DNA of 5,119 bases from Candidatus Brocadiia bacterium (lineage in GTDB: Bacteria > Planctomycetota > PUPC01 > DSUN01): contig JADHXT010000285.1 in the NCBI GenBank assembly GCA_016782825.1, positions 1-5,119 of the forward strand, written 5' to 3'. Positions 5,048 to 5,119 of this stretch are shown here, piece by piece. Each line of letters opens with the position of its first letter. Position 1 is the stretch's first letter. The notes under the pieces were generated by a model. The model was not told where the DNA came from and did no database searches. It saw only the letters and a list, made by a program, of their open reading frames with translations. The position numbers were made by a program, and so were the translations under genes.

Positions 5048-5119
5048 ATGCTCACCCTGAGGGTCGTCGATGGCGGCATTCAGTTCGCCGTGCGCGCCCA
5101 GCCCAAGGCGTCGCGGAAC
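5048..5119 (+). CDS. DUF167/YggU-family protein (N-terminal fragment, runs off window)
   Basis: Only 24 codons are visible from the ATG at 5048. The segment IQFAVRAQPKASRN (residues 11-24), with its V-R-x-Q-P-K-A-S-R-N pattern, matches the start of the small (about 100-residue) DUF167/YggU family, whose function is not established. The gene begins 15 bases after the kinase stop on the same strand, so co-transcription from the kinase promoter is likely. The ribosome binding site is weak (GGGA at 5034-5037). Another ATG overlapping the kinase stop (5032-5034) is in a different frame and gives an Arg-rich peptide with no family resemblance. Confidence 0.75.
   Translation, partial: MLTLRVVDGGIQFAVRAQPKASRN

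Overview
The window is GC-rich bacterial chromosome with compact, conventional genes at both ends and a gene-poor, repeat-loaded middle. A GC-rich bacterium with FHA-linked Ser/Thr kinases and many short phrase-like intergenic repeats would fit Planctomycetota or a similar large-genome environmental phylum. That is an inference from style; no marker gene in the window settles it.

Left part (1-1475, minus strand): the first 491 residues of a restriction-modification enzyme. It has an N-terminal PD-(D/E)XK-like nuclease segment (E-x-E variant), a helical middle, and the start of an N6-adenine DNA methyltransferase domain (GEYYTP and DPACGSGTF motifs). The frame is open to the left edge, so the C-terminal half, including the catalytic NPPY-type motif, lies outside.

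Repeat zone (about 1520-2800): two adjacent elements bounded by imperfect inverted repeats that start GGGGTC (1537-1729 and 1736-1828), plus a third, half copy at 2160-2200. They look like non-autonomous REP/RAYT-type elements. A small gene for a two-helix membrane peptide (1901-2083, minus) sits between them. From 2238 to 2793 at least nine different short tandem repeats, with periods of 7 to 14 bp, are packed one after another with no convincing gene.

Right part: a DUF2148 (COG4739) ferredoxin-domain protein on the minus strand (2804-3337), with a Shine-Dalgarno site and a likely sigma70-type promoter. A 37-bp-arm inverted repeat built from CGTGCT/AGCACG hexamers lies in the divergent intergenic region (3458-3590). 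A perfect consensus sigma70 promoter (TTGACA-N17-TATAAT, 3645-3673) comes just before a gene for an FHA-Ser/Thr kinase anchored by a C-terminal transmembrane helix (3692-5032, plus). Fifteen bases further on, the first 24 codons of a DUF167/YggU-family gene begin (5048 to the edge), probably in the same operon.

No single multi-gene system is visible. The most unusual content is the patchwork of micro-tandem repeats, the inverted-repeat elements, and the consensus promoter lying inside what would otherwise be read as the 5' end of the kinase ORF.
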